A DNA stretch of 64,000 bases from NCBI GenBank assembly GCA_963707905.1, contig CAVPSA010000023.1, forward strand, positions 124,001 through 188,000. Reading direction: 5' to 3'. This stretch comes from DASXKD01 sp963707905 (GTDB taxonomy: Bacteria > Actinomycetota > Actinomycetes > Streptosporangiales > Streptosporangiaceae). The notes beneath the pieces are model-generated. The model was not told where the DNA came from. It searched no databases and saw only the letters and a program-made list of their open reading frames with translations. A program made the translations under genes and the position numbers. Each line of letters starts with the position of its first letter. Positions within the stretch are counted from its first letter, which is position 1. Below are positions 44,125 to 52,379 of this stretch, one piece after another.

Positions 44125-44142
44125 TTGGTAAGCGCTTACCAA
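44125..44142. promoter_or_regulatory. LacI operator, distal
   Basis: Perfect 18-bp palindrome TTGGTAAGCGCTTACCAA containing the same 16-bp core as the proximal site. Centres are 67 bp apart. A weaker AGCGCT core with a GAAAG-like arm lies between them at 44091-44096. Confidence 0.88.
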
Positions 44143-44463
44143 CCAGTTGCGCAGAGCGTATGACGGACCCCGGTCACGGCTCAAGACCTGAATGGCTCCG
44201 TTACGTGAACGTGACATTCCTGCCGGTCTGCCCCGTAGGTCCGGTCCGGGCCCTAAATACCTCATAGGCGTGATCGTCGTCCTGGCACCACCCTGGCCGT
44301 GAGGGTCCGGTGTCCCTAGCTGCCGGGGACCTTGGTCCTGCTGCTCTTGGTTCCTCCGGCGGGGAACTCCGGGTTTAGGTCGGCTGGCGACTTCCGGTTA
44401 AGGGCTGACCGAAACATCGCTGAAATCATCGGCCGGACGGCTAGCAGGTCCGTTCCTCCTGGC

Positions 44464-44490
44464 GTAACAGCCGGGAAACGCGTCCGAAAC
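44464..44490 (+). promoter_or_regulatory. GlnR box upstream of amt
   Basis: GTAAC (44464-44468), six bases, GAAAC (44475-44479), six bases, GAAAC (44486-44490). The first two match the actinobacterial GlnR consensus gTnAC-n6-GaAAc exactly, with correct 11-bp periodicity. A further pair, GAAAC-n6-GAAAT, lies at 44411-44426, and GTTAC-n6-GTGAC at 44200-44215. Nitrogen-limitation control of amt is expected. Confidence 0.8.
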
Positions 44491-44606
44491 CCGGCCATGG
44501 GAAACAAGAGATGTTCCTGACGAATACCGAAGTGGCCGGCCGGCCTGAGCTAACCCGGGACTCCCCGGATCACGGCGTCGTGATGGCCCGGCCGCGGTCT
44601 GCGGCG

Positions 44607-44628
44607 GCGCCACCTGCACGGGTGGCGC
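44607..44628 (+). other. Hairpin in the amt leader
   Basis: GCGCCACC, six bases, GGTGGCGC: a perfect 8-bp stem, 65 bp before the amt start. The 550-bp gap between the LacI operators and amt otherwise holds the GlnR sites and no gene. The hairpin may influence translation or be a leftover terminator. Confidence 0.45.
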
Positions 44629-44692
44629 GCCCGGCACCGCGGCCGGAAACCCCCGGCAAGCCCTCGGGGCTAGCCCACGAAGGAAGGAATCA

Positions 44693-46102
44693 GTGAATCC
44701 CTACGCAGCGTGGCTGAGCTCGGGTGACAACGCGTGGCAGATGACGGCCGCGACCCTGGTCGGCCTCATGAGCATCCCCGCCCTTGCCGTGCTCTACGGC
44801 GGCCTGGTGCAGCGCAAATGGGCGGTGAACACCATGCTGATGGTGTTCAGCACGTTCTGCCTCGTCCTCATCGTCTGGGTCCTGTGGGCCTTCAAGATGG
44901 GGTTCGGGTCGCCGTGGATCGGTACCTTCCTCGGCAAGCCGGGAACCGTGGTGGGCGCCTCGGCCGAGCAGGCACAGGCGAACATCCCGTCGCTGAACGG
45001 GTTGATGCCGAAATTCAGGTTCCCGCAAGGGTCGCTGGTCTACTTCCAGTTCGTGTTCGCCGCGATCACCCCGATCCTGTTCATCGGGAGCGTGATCGGG
45101 CGGATCAGCTTCAAGGTCTGGCTGATCTTCGTCCCGCTGTGGATCACGTTCGCCTACGCGGTGAACGCGTTCCTGCTGTGGGGCGGCGGCTGGTGGGCGG
45201 CGCACGGCGCGCTGGACTTCAGCGGTGGCTACGTCATCCACCTGGCGGCGGGGGTTTCCGGCTTCGTGGCCGCGGCCGTCGTCGGGCCGAGGCTCAAGCG
45301 GGACCGCGAGCACGGCGTGCCCAACAACCTGCTGTTCGTCGCGGTGGGCGCCGGCATCCTGTGGCTCGGCTGGAACGGCTTCAACGGCGGTGACCCCTAC
45401 TTCGCCGGCGCCGACGCCACCGCCGCCCTGATCAACACCAACCTCGCCACCGCGGTGGCCATGATGACCTGGATCATCATGGACATGATCGGCGGCCCGG
45501 GGAAGAAGGCCACGTTCCTCGGCGGCCTCAACGGCATGATCTGCGGCCTCGTGGGCATCACCCCGGCCGCCGGGTACGTGAACGGCGTCGGCGCGATCAT
45601 CATCGGCGCGGTCACCTCGGCGATCGTCTGGTTCGCCTGGAACTACCTGTCCAAGGTCCGGCCGTTCAGCAAGGTGGACGACGCGCTCGGCGTGGTGTAC
45701 ACGCACGGCATCGCCGGCCTGCTCGGCGGGTTGCTCGTCGGCCTGCTCGCCGATCCGAGCATGATCGTCTACCTGGGCATCGGCAAGAACCCGGACGTCA
45801 CCACGTCGGGCCTGTTCTACGGGCATCCGCACCAGTTGCTCGTCCAGGCCGGGGCGGCGCTGACCATCATCGTCTGGGACGGGCTGGTCACCTTCCTCAT
45901 CCTCAAGGGCATCGGGCTGTTCATGAAGCTGCGGATACCCGACGAGGACCTGGAGATCGGTGACGTCGCGGTGCACGGCGAGGAGGCGTACCCCACGGAG
46001 GAACTGGTGCGCGTCGGCGCCGCCGCGGACGCCGGCCCGGCTCCCGCGGCACGGTCCGGCGGGCAGGGCGCCCTCGCCGAGAAGGTCCGGCAAACCGAAT
46101 AG
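44693..46102 (+). CDS. amt: Ammonium transporter (Amt/Mep/Rh family)
   Basis: Trimeric membrane channel that moves ammonium/ammonia, 469 aa with eleven predicted helices. Characteristic are the first helix ending VLYGGLVQRKWAVNTMLMVF, the DFSGGYVIHLAAGVSGFVAA segment with one pore His, WLGWNGFNGG and the THGIAGLLGGLLVG segment with the other pore His. GTG 44693 follows AAGGAAGGAA. A cytosolic tail of about 50 residues is Ala/Gly-rich. The usual glnK (PII) and glnD genes do not follow. The GlnR box upstream points to induction by nitrogen shortage. Confidence 0.96.
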   Translation: MNPYAAWLSSGDNAWQMTAATLVGLMSIPALAVLYGGLVQRKWAVNTMLMVFSTFCLVLIVWVLWAFKMGFGSPWIGTFLGKPGTVVGASAEQAQANIPSLNGLMPKFRFPQGSLVYFQFVFAAITPILFIGSVIGRISFKVWLIFVPLWITFAYAVNAFLLWGGGWWAAHGALDFSGGYVIHLAAGVSGFVAAAVVGPRLKRDREHGVPNNLLFVAVGAGILWLGWNGFNGGDPYFAGADATAALINTNLATAVAMMTWIIMDMIGGPGKKATFLGGLNGMICGLVGITPAAGYVNGVGAIIIGAVTSAIVWFAWNYLSKVRPFSKVDDALGVVYTHGIAGLLGGLLVGLLADPSMIVYLGIGKNPDVTTSGLFYGHPHQLLVQAGAALTIIVWDGLVTFLILKGIGLFMKLRIPDEDLEIGDVAVHGEEAYPTEELVRVGAAADAGPAPAARSGGQGALAEKVRQTE

Positions 46103-46111
46103 CGGGAGGAG

Positions 46112-46384
46112 ATGGCTCCGCCCGGCGGCCTGCTTCTGCCCCGAATGCAGGCCGCCGGGCGGATGGGACAGGCCAGCGGGCTTCGTCTCGACGCCGTGTT
46201 TTTCGTGCCATCCAGCGGCAGCACGCTCGGATGGACCGGGCCCCGCGACATCGGCTCGCGCACCGGCCAGACCTACGTGGCCAGCGTGCTGGCCGCGAAC
46301 CCCGCGGCGCCGCTCGCGCCGGACTCGGCAACTCTCACGCTGATCAGCGCGGTCAAGGGCGCGCTCCAGCTCGCCGCCGGCTGA
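46112..46384 (+). CDS. Small hypothetical protein
   Basis: A 90-aa open frame immediately after amt with no recognised family. The C-terminal half (SRTGQTYVASVLAANPAAPLAP, then SATLTLISAVKGALQLAAG) has protein-like composition. GGGAGGAG touches the ATG, closer than a normal ribosome site. It ends 7 bp before the convergent LLM gene. It may be real or a remnant of a larger protein. Confidence 0.35.
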   Translation: MAPPGGLLLPRMQAAGRMGQASGLRLDAVFFVPSSGSTLGWTGPRDIGSRTGQTYVASVLAANPAAPLAPDSATLTLISAVKGALQLAAG

Positions 46385-46390
46385 GCCTGG

Positions 46391-47263
46391 TTACAGGCCG
46401 GCCACCTGGGGGATCACCTCGCTGCCGATGATTTCCAGCGGGGTGACCTCCCAGACATTCGCCACCGCACCGATGGCCGCATGGAAGCCCATCCCGGCCA
46501 GGTTGCCGAGCTGGTCGACCATCTCGGCGGTCTTCTCGCCCTTCTCCCCAGGGTCGAAGATGAAGTAGCAGGTCTTGGTGATCTCGTCGTAGTCGCGGCC
46601 CTCGGCGTCACAGTGGGCCCGCAGCACGTCCAGCTTGCGCGCCAGGTCGGGGCCGGGGAACAGGTTGCACGCCTGGGCGTACCTGGCCACGAACCGCAGC
46701 GTCTTCCGCTCGCCGCCGCCGCCGATCAGGATCGGCGGGTGCGGCTTGGACAGCGCCTGCGGCGAGTTCAGCGGCCGTTCGAGCTGGTAGTGCTTGCCCT
46801 GGTAGGGGGTCTGGTCGCCGCGCCACATCTGCAGGCAGATCTGCAGCGTCTCCTCCAGCCGCTCGAACCGCTCGGCCACCGGCGGGAACGGGATGCCGAG
46901 CCCACGGGACTCCTCGTCGTTCCAGGCGGCGCCGATGCCGAGCCACGCCCGTCCGCCCGACAGCACGTCCAGCGTGGTCACGGTCTTGGCGAGGATCCCC
47001 GGGTGCCGGTAGACGGTGCCGGTCACCAGGGTCAGCAGCTTGACCCGCGAGGTCACGCCTGCCAGGTAGGCCAGCGTGCTGTAAGCCTCGAGCATCTCCC
47101 GCTCCGGCGGCCCGATCACCCCGATCTGGAAGAAGTGGTCCATCACCGCGATGAAGCCGAACCCGGCCTCGTCGGCCGCCCGGCCCACCGCGGCCAGGTC
47201 GGCGCCCAGCCGGGCCGGGCCGTCCGGGAAGGTGAAGTCGGGAATCTGCACGCCGATCTGCAC
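46391..47263 (-). CDS. F420-dependent LLM-class oxidoreductase
   Basis: Luciferase-like TIM-barrel enzyme of 290 aa (MQIGVQIPDFTFPDGPA), of a type that in actinobacteria uses coenzyme F420. Typical pieces: VMDHFFQIGVIGPPEREMLE, TLVTGTVYRHPGILAKTVTT, GRAWLGIGAAWNDEESRGLG and LNSPQALSKPHPPILIGGGGE (phosphate/flavin site). No metal or membrane features. It diverges from the hydrolase at 47407. Substrate unknown. Confidence 0.9.
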   Translation of the reverse strand: MQIGVQIPDFTFPDGPARLGADLAAVGRAADEAGFGFIAVMDHFFQIGVIGPPEREMLEAYSTLAYLAGVTSRVKLLTLVTGTVYRHPGILAKTVTTLDVLSGGRAWLGIGAAWNDEESRGLGIPFPPVAERFERLEETLQICLQMWRGDQTPYQGKHYQLERPLNSPQALSKPHPPILIGGGGERKTLRFVARYAQACNLFPGPDLARKLDVLRAHCDAEGRDYDEITKTCYFIFDPGEKGEKTAEMVDQLGNLAGMGFHAAIGAVANVWEVTPLEIIGSEVIPQVAGL

Positions 47264-47406
47264 GGGTGATCGCCTCCGCTCTCGGTTCTGCCGGGCCGCG
47301 CCACCGGGCCGCGGCCGGCCGGGACCGCCCGGTGAAGACTCTCACAGCCGCCTGTGATCGGTGCCTCCGGCCCCTGCCCGGACGCCAGGTCACGCACAAT
47401 GGGAGT

Positions 47407-48204
47407 ATGACCCAACCCGTGCTCAAGACCAGGACGCTGGTGACCGAGGATGGTGTGCCGATCGAGGCCATGCACCTGCCCAGGGACACCGACCTGGCGA
47501 TCGTGCTCGCCCACGGCTTCACCCTGTCCTGGCAGCACGGAGCGGTGTGGAAGGTCGCCAGGAGGCTGAACCGGACGGCCGGGGTGATCGCGTTCGACTT
47601 CCGCGGTCACGGCAGGTCGGGCGGGCTTTCCACGCTGGGCGACCGGGAGACCAAGGACCTGGCCGTGGCCGTCGCTTATGCGCGGGAACTGGGCTACCGG
47701 CGGATCGTCCCTGTCGGGTTCTCCATGGGAGCCTCGATCGTGGTCCGGTACGCGGGCCTGGTCGGCGGCATCGACGCCGCGGTGTCGGTGAGCGGTCCCG
47801 GGCGCTGGTACTACCGGGGCACCTACCCGATGCGCCGGGTGCACTGGGCGGTGGAGCGGCGCCTCGGCCGGATTATCACCCGCATGTGGCTGAACACCAG
47901 GATCAGCTCCGGGCGCTGGAATCCGGTGCCGACGCCGCCCGCGGAGGCGGCTGCCCGCGTCGCGCCCATCCCGTTCCTGGTGGTGCACGGTGACCGGGAC
48001 CCCTACTTCCCGGTCGAGCACGCCCGCCAGCTGTACGAGGCCGCCCGCGAACCGAAGGAACTGTGGATCGTCCCCGGGTTCGGGCACGCCGAGTCGGGCT
48101 CGGACGACGCCCTGCTGGACCGCATCGCCGCCTGGGCCGACCAGACGACGGCAGGCCGGGCGCCCGGCGGCGAAGCGGAAACGGAACGGGCCGGCGCCGC
48201 CTGA
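47407..48204 (+). CDS. Alpha/beta hydrolase
   Basis: A 265-aa alpha/beta hydrolase. IVLAHGFTLSWQHGAVW is the oxyanion segment, VGFSMGASIVVRYAG the nucleophile elbow (Ser in GFSMG), VVHGDRDPYFP the acid and PGFGHAESG the His. A WYYRGTYPMRRVHWAVERRL cap lies between. ATG 47407 follows GGGAG; upstream codons are poor. No signal peptide. It converges with the malK-like gene, 12 bp apart. Acyl or ester substrate not predictable. Confidence 0.87.
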   Translation: MTQPVLKTRTLVTEDGVPIEAMHLPRDTDLAIVLAHGFTLSWQHGAVWKVARRLNRTAGVIAFDFRGHGRSGGLSTLGDRETKDLAVAVAYARELGYRRIVPVGFSMGASIVVRYAGLVGGIDAAVSVSGPGRWYYRGTYPMRRVHWAVERRLGRIITRMWLNTRISSGRWNPVPTPPAEAAARVAPIPFLVVHGDRDPYFPVEHARQLYEAAREPKELWIVPGFGHAESGSDDALLDRIAAWADQTTAGRAPGGEAETERAGAA

Positions 48205-48216
48205 AGCCCGAGCGCG

Positions 48217-49445
48217 TCAGGCCGGGGCGGCCTCGCGCAGGCTCTCCCCGGTTTCCGGGTCGAAGAAGTGCAGCGCGGAAAGGTCCACGTGCACCTTGGC
48301 GGTCTGGCTCTCGGCCAGCGTGGTCCGCGGATCCATCCGGGCCACGATCGCCGCCGACAGCGGCTCGATCTCCTCCTCCGCCGCCGGGTCCTCTGGCCCG
48401 GTGGCCGCCATCGGGTGCAGCGGATGAACCCGCTCTGCCAGCCCGGGCCCCTCTCCCCGCCCAAGCGGCAGTGCACATCAACTTCTGACCCAAGCTCTTC
48501 GCGCAGCTCCACATGTACGTCGAGGACCGACCCGGGCGCGGCGTCCGGCACCAGCGCGGCGTCCTCCAGGTTCTCCGGCCGGATGCCGAGGATGACCTTG
48601 CGCCCCAGGTAATCCCCGAGCCCCGGGTGCTCGCGCACCGCTGGCTCGGCCACGGTGAGCCGGTGCGTGCCGAAACACACCTGCGGCCCGCCGTCGCCGC
48701 GCTCGACCGTGGCTTCCAGCAGGTTCATCGCCGGGGAGCCGATGAACGCGGCCACGAACAGGTTGGCCGGCCGCTTGTACAGCTCCTGCGGCGATGCGAC
48801 CTGCTGGAGCTCCCCGTGCTGGAGCACGGCCACCCGGTTGCCCAGTGTCATCGCCTCGGTCTGGTCGTGCGTGACGTAGATCGTGGTCACCCCGAGCGCG
48901 CGCTGCAGCCGGGCGATCTCGGCGCGCATCTGCACCCGCAGTTTGGCGTCCAGGTTGGACAGCGGCTCGTCCATGAGGAACGCGCGCGGCTGGCGCACGA
49001 TGGCCCGGCCCATCGCGACCCGCTGGCGCTGCCCGCCGGAAAGCTGCCGCGGCTTGCGGGCCAGCAACGGCTGAAGCTCCAGGATCCGGGCGGCCTCCTC
49101 GACCCGCCGCCGGATCTCCGCCTTGGGGGTCTTGCGGTACTTCAGGCTGAACGCCATGTTGTCGTACACCGACAGGTGCGGGTAGAGCGCGTAGCTCTGG
49201 AACACCATGGCGATGTCGCGGTCCCTGGGCTCGGTGTCGTTCACCGGCTGCCCGTCGATGAGGATGGTCCCCCCGGTGACCTCCTCAAGACCGGCCACCA
49301 TGCGCAGCGCCGTGGTCTTACCGCACCCGGACGGGCCGACCAGCACCATCAGCTCGCCGTCGGCGATGGACAGGTCAAGCCCGCGCACCGCCGTCGTCCC
49401 GTCGGGGAACTGCTTGGTGATGCCGTCAAGCACGATTGCCGCCAT
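48217..49445 (-). CDS. Carbohydrate ABC transporter ATPase (MsmK/UgpC type), frameshifted
   Basis: Sugar-importer ATPase of 409 aa after adding one base to the G-run at 48448-48451 (minus strand). Walker A is GPSGCGKTT, the signature LSGGQRQRVAMGRAIV, Walker B AFLMDEPLSNLD; the C-terminal OB-fold regulatory domain includes GIRPENLEDA and ends VARMDPRTTLAESQ, then LHFFDPETGESL. The break falls in a stretch resembling repeat family 2. Without correction the protein loses its last 80 proper residues but keeps the ATPase domain. Downstream of the SMP-30 gene in the sugar cluster. Confidence 0.9.
48441..48468 (-). repeat. Repeat family 2, copy 4 (tentative)
   Basis: On the minus strand CGCTTGGGCGGGG then a G/A-rich run, similar to the left 14 bases of copies 1-3. 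It contains the base run in which the malK-like gene is frameshifted. Confidence 0.35.
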
Positions 49446-49473
49446 CGGGGCTCCTCACTCTCCGCCGCGCCGC

Positions 49474-49502
49474 TTGGGCGGGGTGGCGGGGTCGGGGCTA
49501 GC
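49474..49502 (+). repeat. Repeat family 2, copy 2
   Basis: TTGGGCGGGGTGGCGGGGTC plus GGGGCTAGC, in the 144-bp gap between the SMP-30 and malK-like genes. Nothing else is seen in that gap apart from copy 3. Confidence 0.6.
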
Positions 49503-49543
49503 AGTGCCCGCGGGCGGGGCTTCGCTGCCCGCTCCCGGGCCAC

Positions 49544-49572
49544 TTGGGCGGGGCGGTGGGGTCAGGGTCAGC
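49544..49572 (+). repeat. Repeat family 2, copy 3
   Basis: TTGGGCGGGGCGGTGGGGTC plus AGGGTCAGC, 70 bp from copy 2 in the same orientation. Confidence 0.55.
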
Positions 49573-49589
49573 ACTGCACTTGCTGTCAT

Positions 49590-50561
49590 TTAGCCGCCAA
49601 ACGCCAGGGCGGGGCCGCCCCGGGCCCCCGGGATGGCCCGCAGCACGTGGCCGGCCAGGGGCTCGGCCGCCCGCTGCTCGCCGGTCATGCCTTCCCAGGC
49701 CGTGGTCAGGTACAGCTCGTCCAGGCCGGGGCCGCCGAACGCCGGGCAGGTCGGCTGCGACGCCGGAACAGGCAGCACCGCCAGCAGCTCACCGTCCGGT
49801 GCGTACCGGTGCACCTGGCCGGCGCCCCAGATGGCCACCCACAGGGTTCCCTCGGCGTCCACCACCAGGCCGTCGGGCACCGGGCCGCCGCCGGGGAAGC
49901 GGACCAGGTCCCGGGAGCGCCCCAGTTCCCCGCTGGCCGCCTCGAAGCGGAACGCCCGGATCCGCGGCTCGGGCTCGCCCGAGTCGATGTAGTAGAACGT
50001 GCCGCCGTCCAGGCTCCAGCCCAGCCCGTTCGACTCGGTGACGCCATCGAGGGCCATGGTGACGGTCCCGCCGGGGTCAAGCCGGTACAGCGCCCCCGCG
50101 CCCGGCCGCACGTCCCCGGTCACCGTGCCGGCCCAGAACCGCCCCGCGGGGTCGCACGCACCGTCGTTGAAATGGGCGTCGGCGGGCATCCCCGGCGGGC
50201 GTAGCGCACCTTCTTCGATCTCGCCGGCGGCGCCGGTCAGCCGGAACCCGGCGGCCGTGGCGAGAACGTACCCGCCGCCGCGGCGGGGAGCCGCGGCGCC
50301 GAGCGCGACGCCGGACAGGTCAAGCGCGATCTCGTCGCCCACGCCCGGCCGGTACCTGTGCAACCGCCCGGCGTTGATGTCGACCCACATCAGGCAGGCC
50401 TGGCCCGCGTCCCAGAAGGGGCGCTCGCCCAGCTCCGCGCCTGCCGGGACGGCGACTTCCCAGCCCGTGCTGGCCCGGGGGGGCGACCCCCCGGAGCCCC
50501 CCGGTGGCCTGCGGCCCGGTTCCTCCGTCACCGGGCCGTGGCCCGGGCCGGGCCCGTTCAC
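49590..50561 (-). CDS. SMP-30/gluconolactonase family protein with repeat-encoded N-terminus
   Basis: Six-bladed propeller lactonase of 323 aa, which would open sugar lactones with a bound metal. The conserved start is LGERPFWDAGQACLMWVDIN (metal Glu near the beginning), then HFNDGACDPAGRFWAGTVTG, ESNGLGWSLDGGTFYYIDSG and VVDAEGTLWVAIWGAG. The first 33 residues (MNGPGPGHGPVTEEPGRRPP and on to PRAST) come from repeat family 1. The GTG overlaps the permease stop by 4 bp, so the repeat lies between the coupled start and the enzyme. Fits between dehydrogenase and dehydratase steps in the cluster. Confidence 0.9.
   Translation of the reverse strand: MNGPGPGHGPVTEEPGRRPPGGSGGSPPRASTGWEVAVPAGAELGERPFWDAGQACLMWVDINAGRLHRYRPGVGDEIALDLSGVALGAAAPRRGGGYVLATAAGFRLTGAAGEIEEGALRPPGMPADAHFNDGACDPAGRFWAGTVTGDVRPGAGALYRLDPGGTVTMALDGVTESNGLGWSLDGGTFYYIDSGEPEPRIRAFRFEAASGELGRSRDLVRFPGGGPVPDGLVVDAEGTLWVAIWGAGQVHRYAPDGELLAVLPVPASQPTCPAFGGPGLDELYLTTAWEGMTGEQRAAEPLAGHVLRAIPGARGGPALAFGG
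50467..50537 (+). repeat. Repeat family 1, copy C
   Basis: 71 bp, GTGCTGGCCCGGGGGGGCGA to GTCACCGGGCC, nearly identical to copy B. The 5' part folds as CCGGGGGGGCGACCCCCCGG. It encodes the N-terminal extension of the lactonase. Confidence 0.9.
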
Positions 50562-51415
50562 TTGCCCATCCCCAGGGTCAGGCCCTTGACCAGGTGCCGC
50601 TGGAAGATCAGGTACACGATGATCGCGGGCAGCGCACTGACGAGCGAGCCCGCCATCAGCACCGGGATGCTGGTGGTCCGGCCCGCCGACAGCGCGGCCA
50701 GGCCGACGGTGATGGTCCGCTGCTGCGGGTTCTGCAGGAACAGCAGCCCGACCAGCAGGTCGTCCCAGATCTGGATGAACTGCAGCACGGTCACGGTGGC
50801 CAGGGCCGGCCAGGACAGCGGCAGTGCGATCCGCAGGAACGTGCGCTCGTAGCCGAGCCCGTCCATCACCGCCGCCTCGATCAGGTCGTCGGAGATGCCC
50901 CGGTAGTAGGTCGCCATCAGGAACGTGGCGAACGGGGTGCCCAGCGCGACGTACACGAGGATGGCGCCGAGGTAGGTGTTGATCAGGCCCAGCTTCCCGA
51001 GGTTCACGTACTCCGGGATGATGATCGACTGCAGCGGAACCATCAGCGCGGCGACCACGCCGAGGAACACCAGGCCGCTGCCCCGGTAGCGCAGCTTGGC
51101 GAACGCGAACCCGGCCGTGGTGGACACCGTCAGGATGAGCAGGATCGAGATCGTGCAGATCAGCGTGGAGTTGAGCAGTTCCCGCCAGACCGGCAGCTCG
51201 GTGAACAGCTGCCCCCAGCTCACCGAGGAGTGGCCACCCTGCGCGGCGAACTGGGACTGGTTACGGAACGCGTTGTCCAGCATGTAGAAGAACGGGTAGA
51301 GCATCACCACGGCGATCACGCACATGATCGCGAAGAGGGTGCCGGTGCGGACCCGGCGCCTGGCCTTCGCGGCCGGGCGGCCGGTCCTGGGCGCGGTCAC
51401 GGGCGCCGCGGTCAC
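50558..51415 (-). CDS. Carbohydrate ABC permease (MalG/YcjP type)
   Basis: Permease of 285 aa with six helices. The EAA loop is EAAVMDGLGYERTFLRIALP. An N-terminal helix (LFAIMCVIAVVMLYPFFYML) and LGVVAALMVPLQSIIIPEYV are typical of MalG subunits. It overlaps the MalF-type gene stop by 4 bp and the lactonase start by 4 bp. Forms the membrane channel of the sugar importer. Confidence 0.94.
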   Translation of the reverse strand: MTAAPVTAPRTGRPAAKARRRVRTGTLFAIMCVIAVVMLYPFFYMLDNAFRNQSQFAAQGGHSSVSWGQLFTELPVWRELLNSTLICTISILLILTVSTTAGFAFAKLRYRGSGLVFLGVVAALMVPLQSIIIPEYVNLGKLGLINTYLGAILVYVALGTPFATFLMATYYRGISDDLIEAAVMDGLGYERTFLRIALPLSWPALATVTVLQFIQIWDDLLVGLLFLQNPQQRTITVGLAALSAGRTTSIPVLMAGSLVSALPAIIVYLIFQRHLVKGLTLGMGK

Positions 51416-52365
51416 CAGCCCTCACCGTCCTCGGACCTGATCAGCCGGAGCTGCACCAGGCCCACGGTGATCATGATGACGAACAGGATGATGCCGTACA
51501 GGGCGCCGGTGCCGAACTCGCCGAGCGAGAACGCCGACTGGTAGACGAAGAACTCCAGCGTGGTGGTGCCGAACCCGGGGCCGCCGTTGGTCATCACGAA
51601 GATCAGGCTGAACAGTGCGGAGAACGCGCTGATCACCGTGATCACGAAGGAGAACTGGACGAAGCGCTTGAGCAGCGGGAAGGTGACCCGCCAGAAGATC
51701 TGCCGCCGGTTCAGCCCGTCCACCCGTGCCGCCTCGAGCAGCGTCGGGTCCAGGGTCGCCATCCCGGTCAGGAAGATGATCGTGTTGGTGCCGAGCATCG
51801 ACCAGATGAACGTGATCGCCAGCGCCACCAGGGCGCTGCGCTGGCCGGCCAGCATGTTGGTCTGCAGTGACCCGAGTCCCACGTCGGCCAGCAGCCGGTT
51901 CATCAGGCCCTGATAGGCGAAGAACTGCACCGCCACCATGCCGATGACCACCCAGGACACGGCGGTGGGCAGGAAGTACACCGAGCGGAAGAAGCGCCAC
52001 CCGCGCACATGCTCGTGCAGCAGGGCGGCGATGCCAAGCGGGATGCCGATCGCGAACGGGACGGAAAGCAGCAGCAGCGCGTTGTTCTCGAGCACCCGCC
52101 AGAATGTGGGGTCGCTCAGCGCCGTGGTGTACGCGCTCGGGCCGATCCAGGTCGCGGTCAGCCCGTTCCAGTTGGTCATCGAGTAGTAGACGGCCTGCCC
52201 GATCGGGATGCCGAGCAGGGCGACGACCACGGCGACGGCCGGCAGCGACAGCAGCATGCCCGCCCGGCGCCGGCGCCGGTCCAGCCGGGACCGCGACCGG
52301 GGCGGGCGGCCGCGGCCGGGCTTGCGCCCGGCCGCGGCCTCCGTCTGGGCGGTGAGGGTGCTCAC
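51412..52365 (-). CDS. Carbohydrate ABC permease (MalF/YcjO type)
   Basis: Permease of 317 aa with six helices: LSLPAVAVVVALLGIPIGQA in the first, then FRSVYFLPTAVSWVVIGMVA. The EAA loop is EAARVDGLNRRQIFWRVTFP. A basic N-terminal tail (GRGRPPRSRSRLDRRRRRA) precedes. The binding-protein gene lies 14 bp upstream on the same strand. Confidence 0.94.
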   Translation of the reverse strand: MSTLTAQTEAAAGRKPGRGRPPRSRSRLDRRRRRAGMLLSLPAVAVVVALLGIPIGQAVYYSMTNWNGLTATWIGPSAYTTALSDPTFWRVLENNALLLLSVPFAIGIPLGIAALLHEHVRGWRFFRSVYFLPTAVSWVVIGMVAVQFFAYQGLMNRLLADVGLGSLQTNMLAGQRSALVALAITFIWSMLGTNTIIFLTGMATLDPTLLEAARVDGLNRRQIFWRVTFPLLKRFVQFSFVITVISAFSALFSLIFVMTNGGPGFGTTTLEFFVYQSAFSLGEFGTGALYGIILFVIMITVGLVQLRLIRSEDGEGW

Positions 52366-52379
52366 CTGGGTGGGTCTCC

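Noticed and set aside
44690..46093. 467-codon open frame opposite amt
   Set aside because: The Amt sequence on the plus strand is unmistakable; the opposite frame is a His/Asp/Arg-rich shadow.
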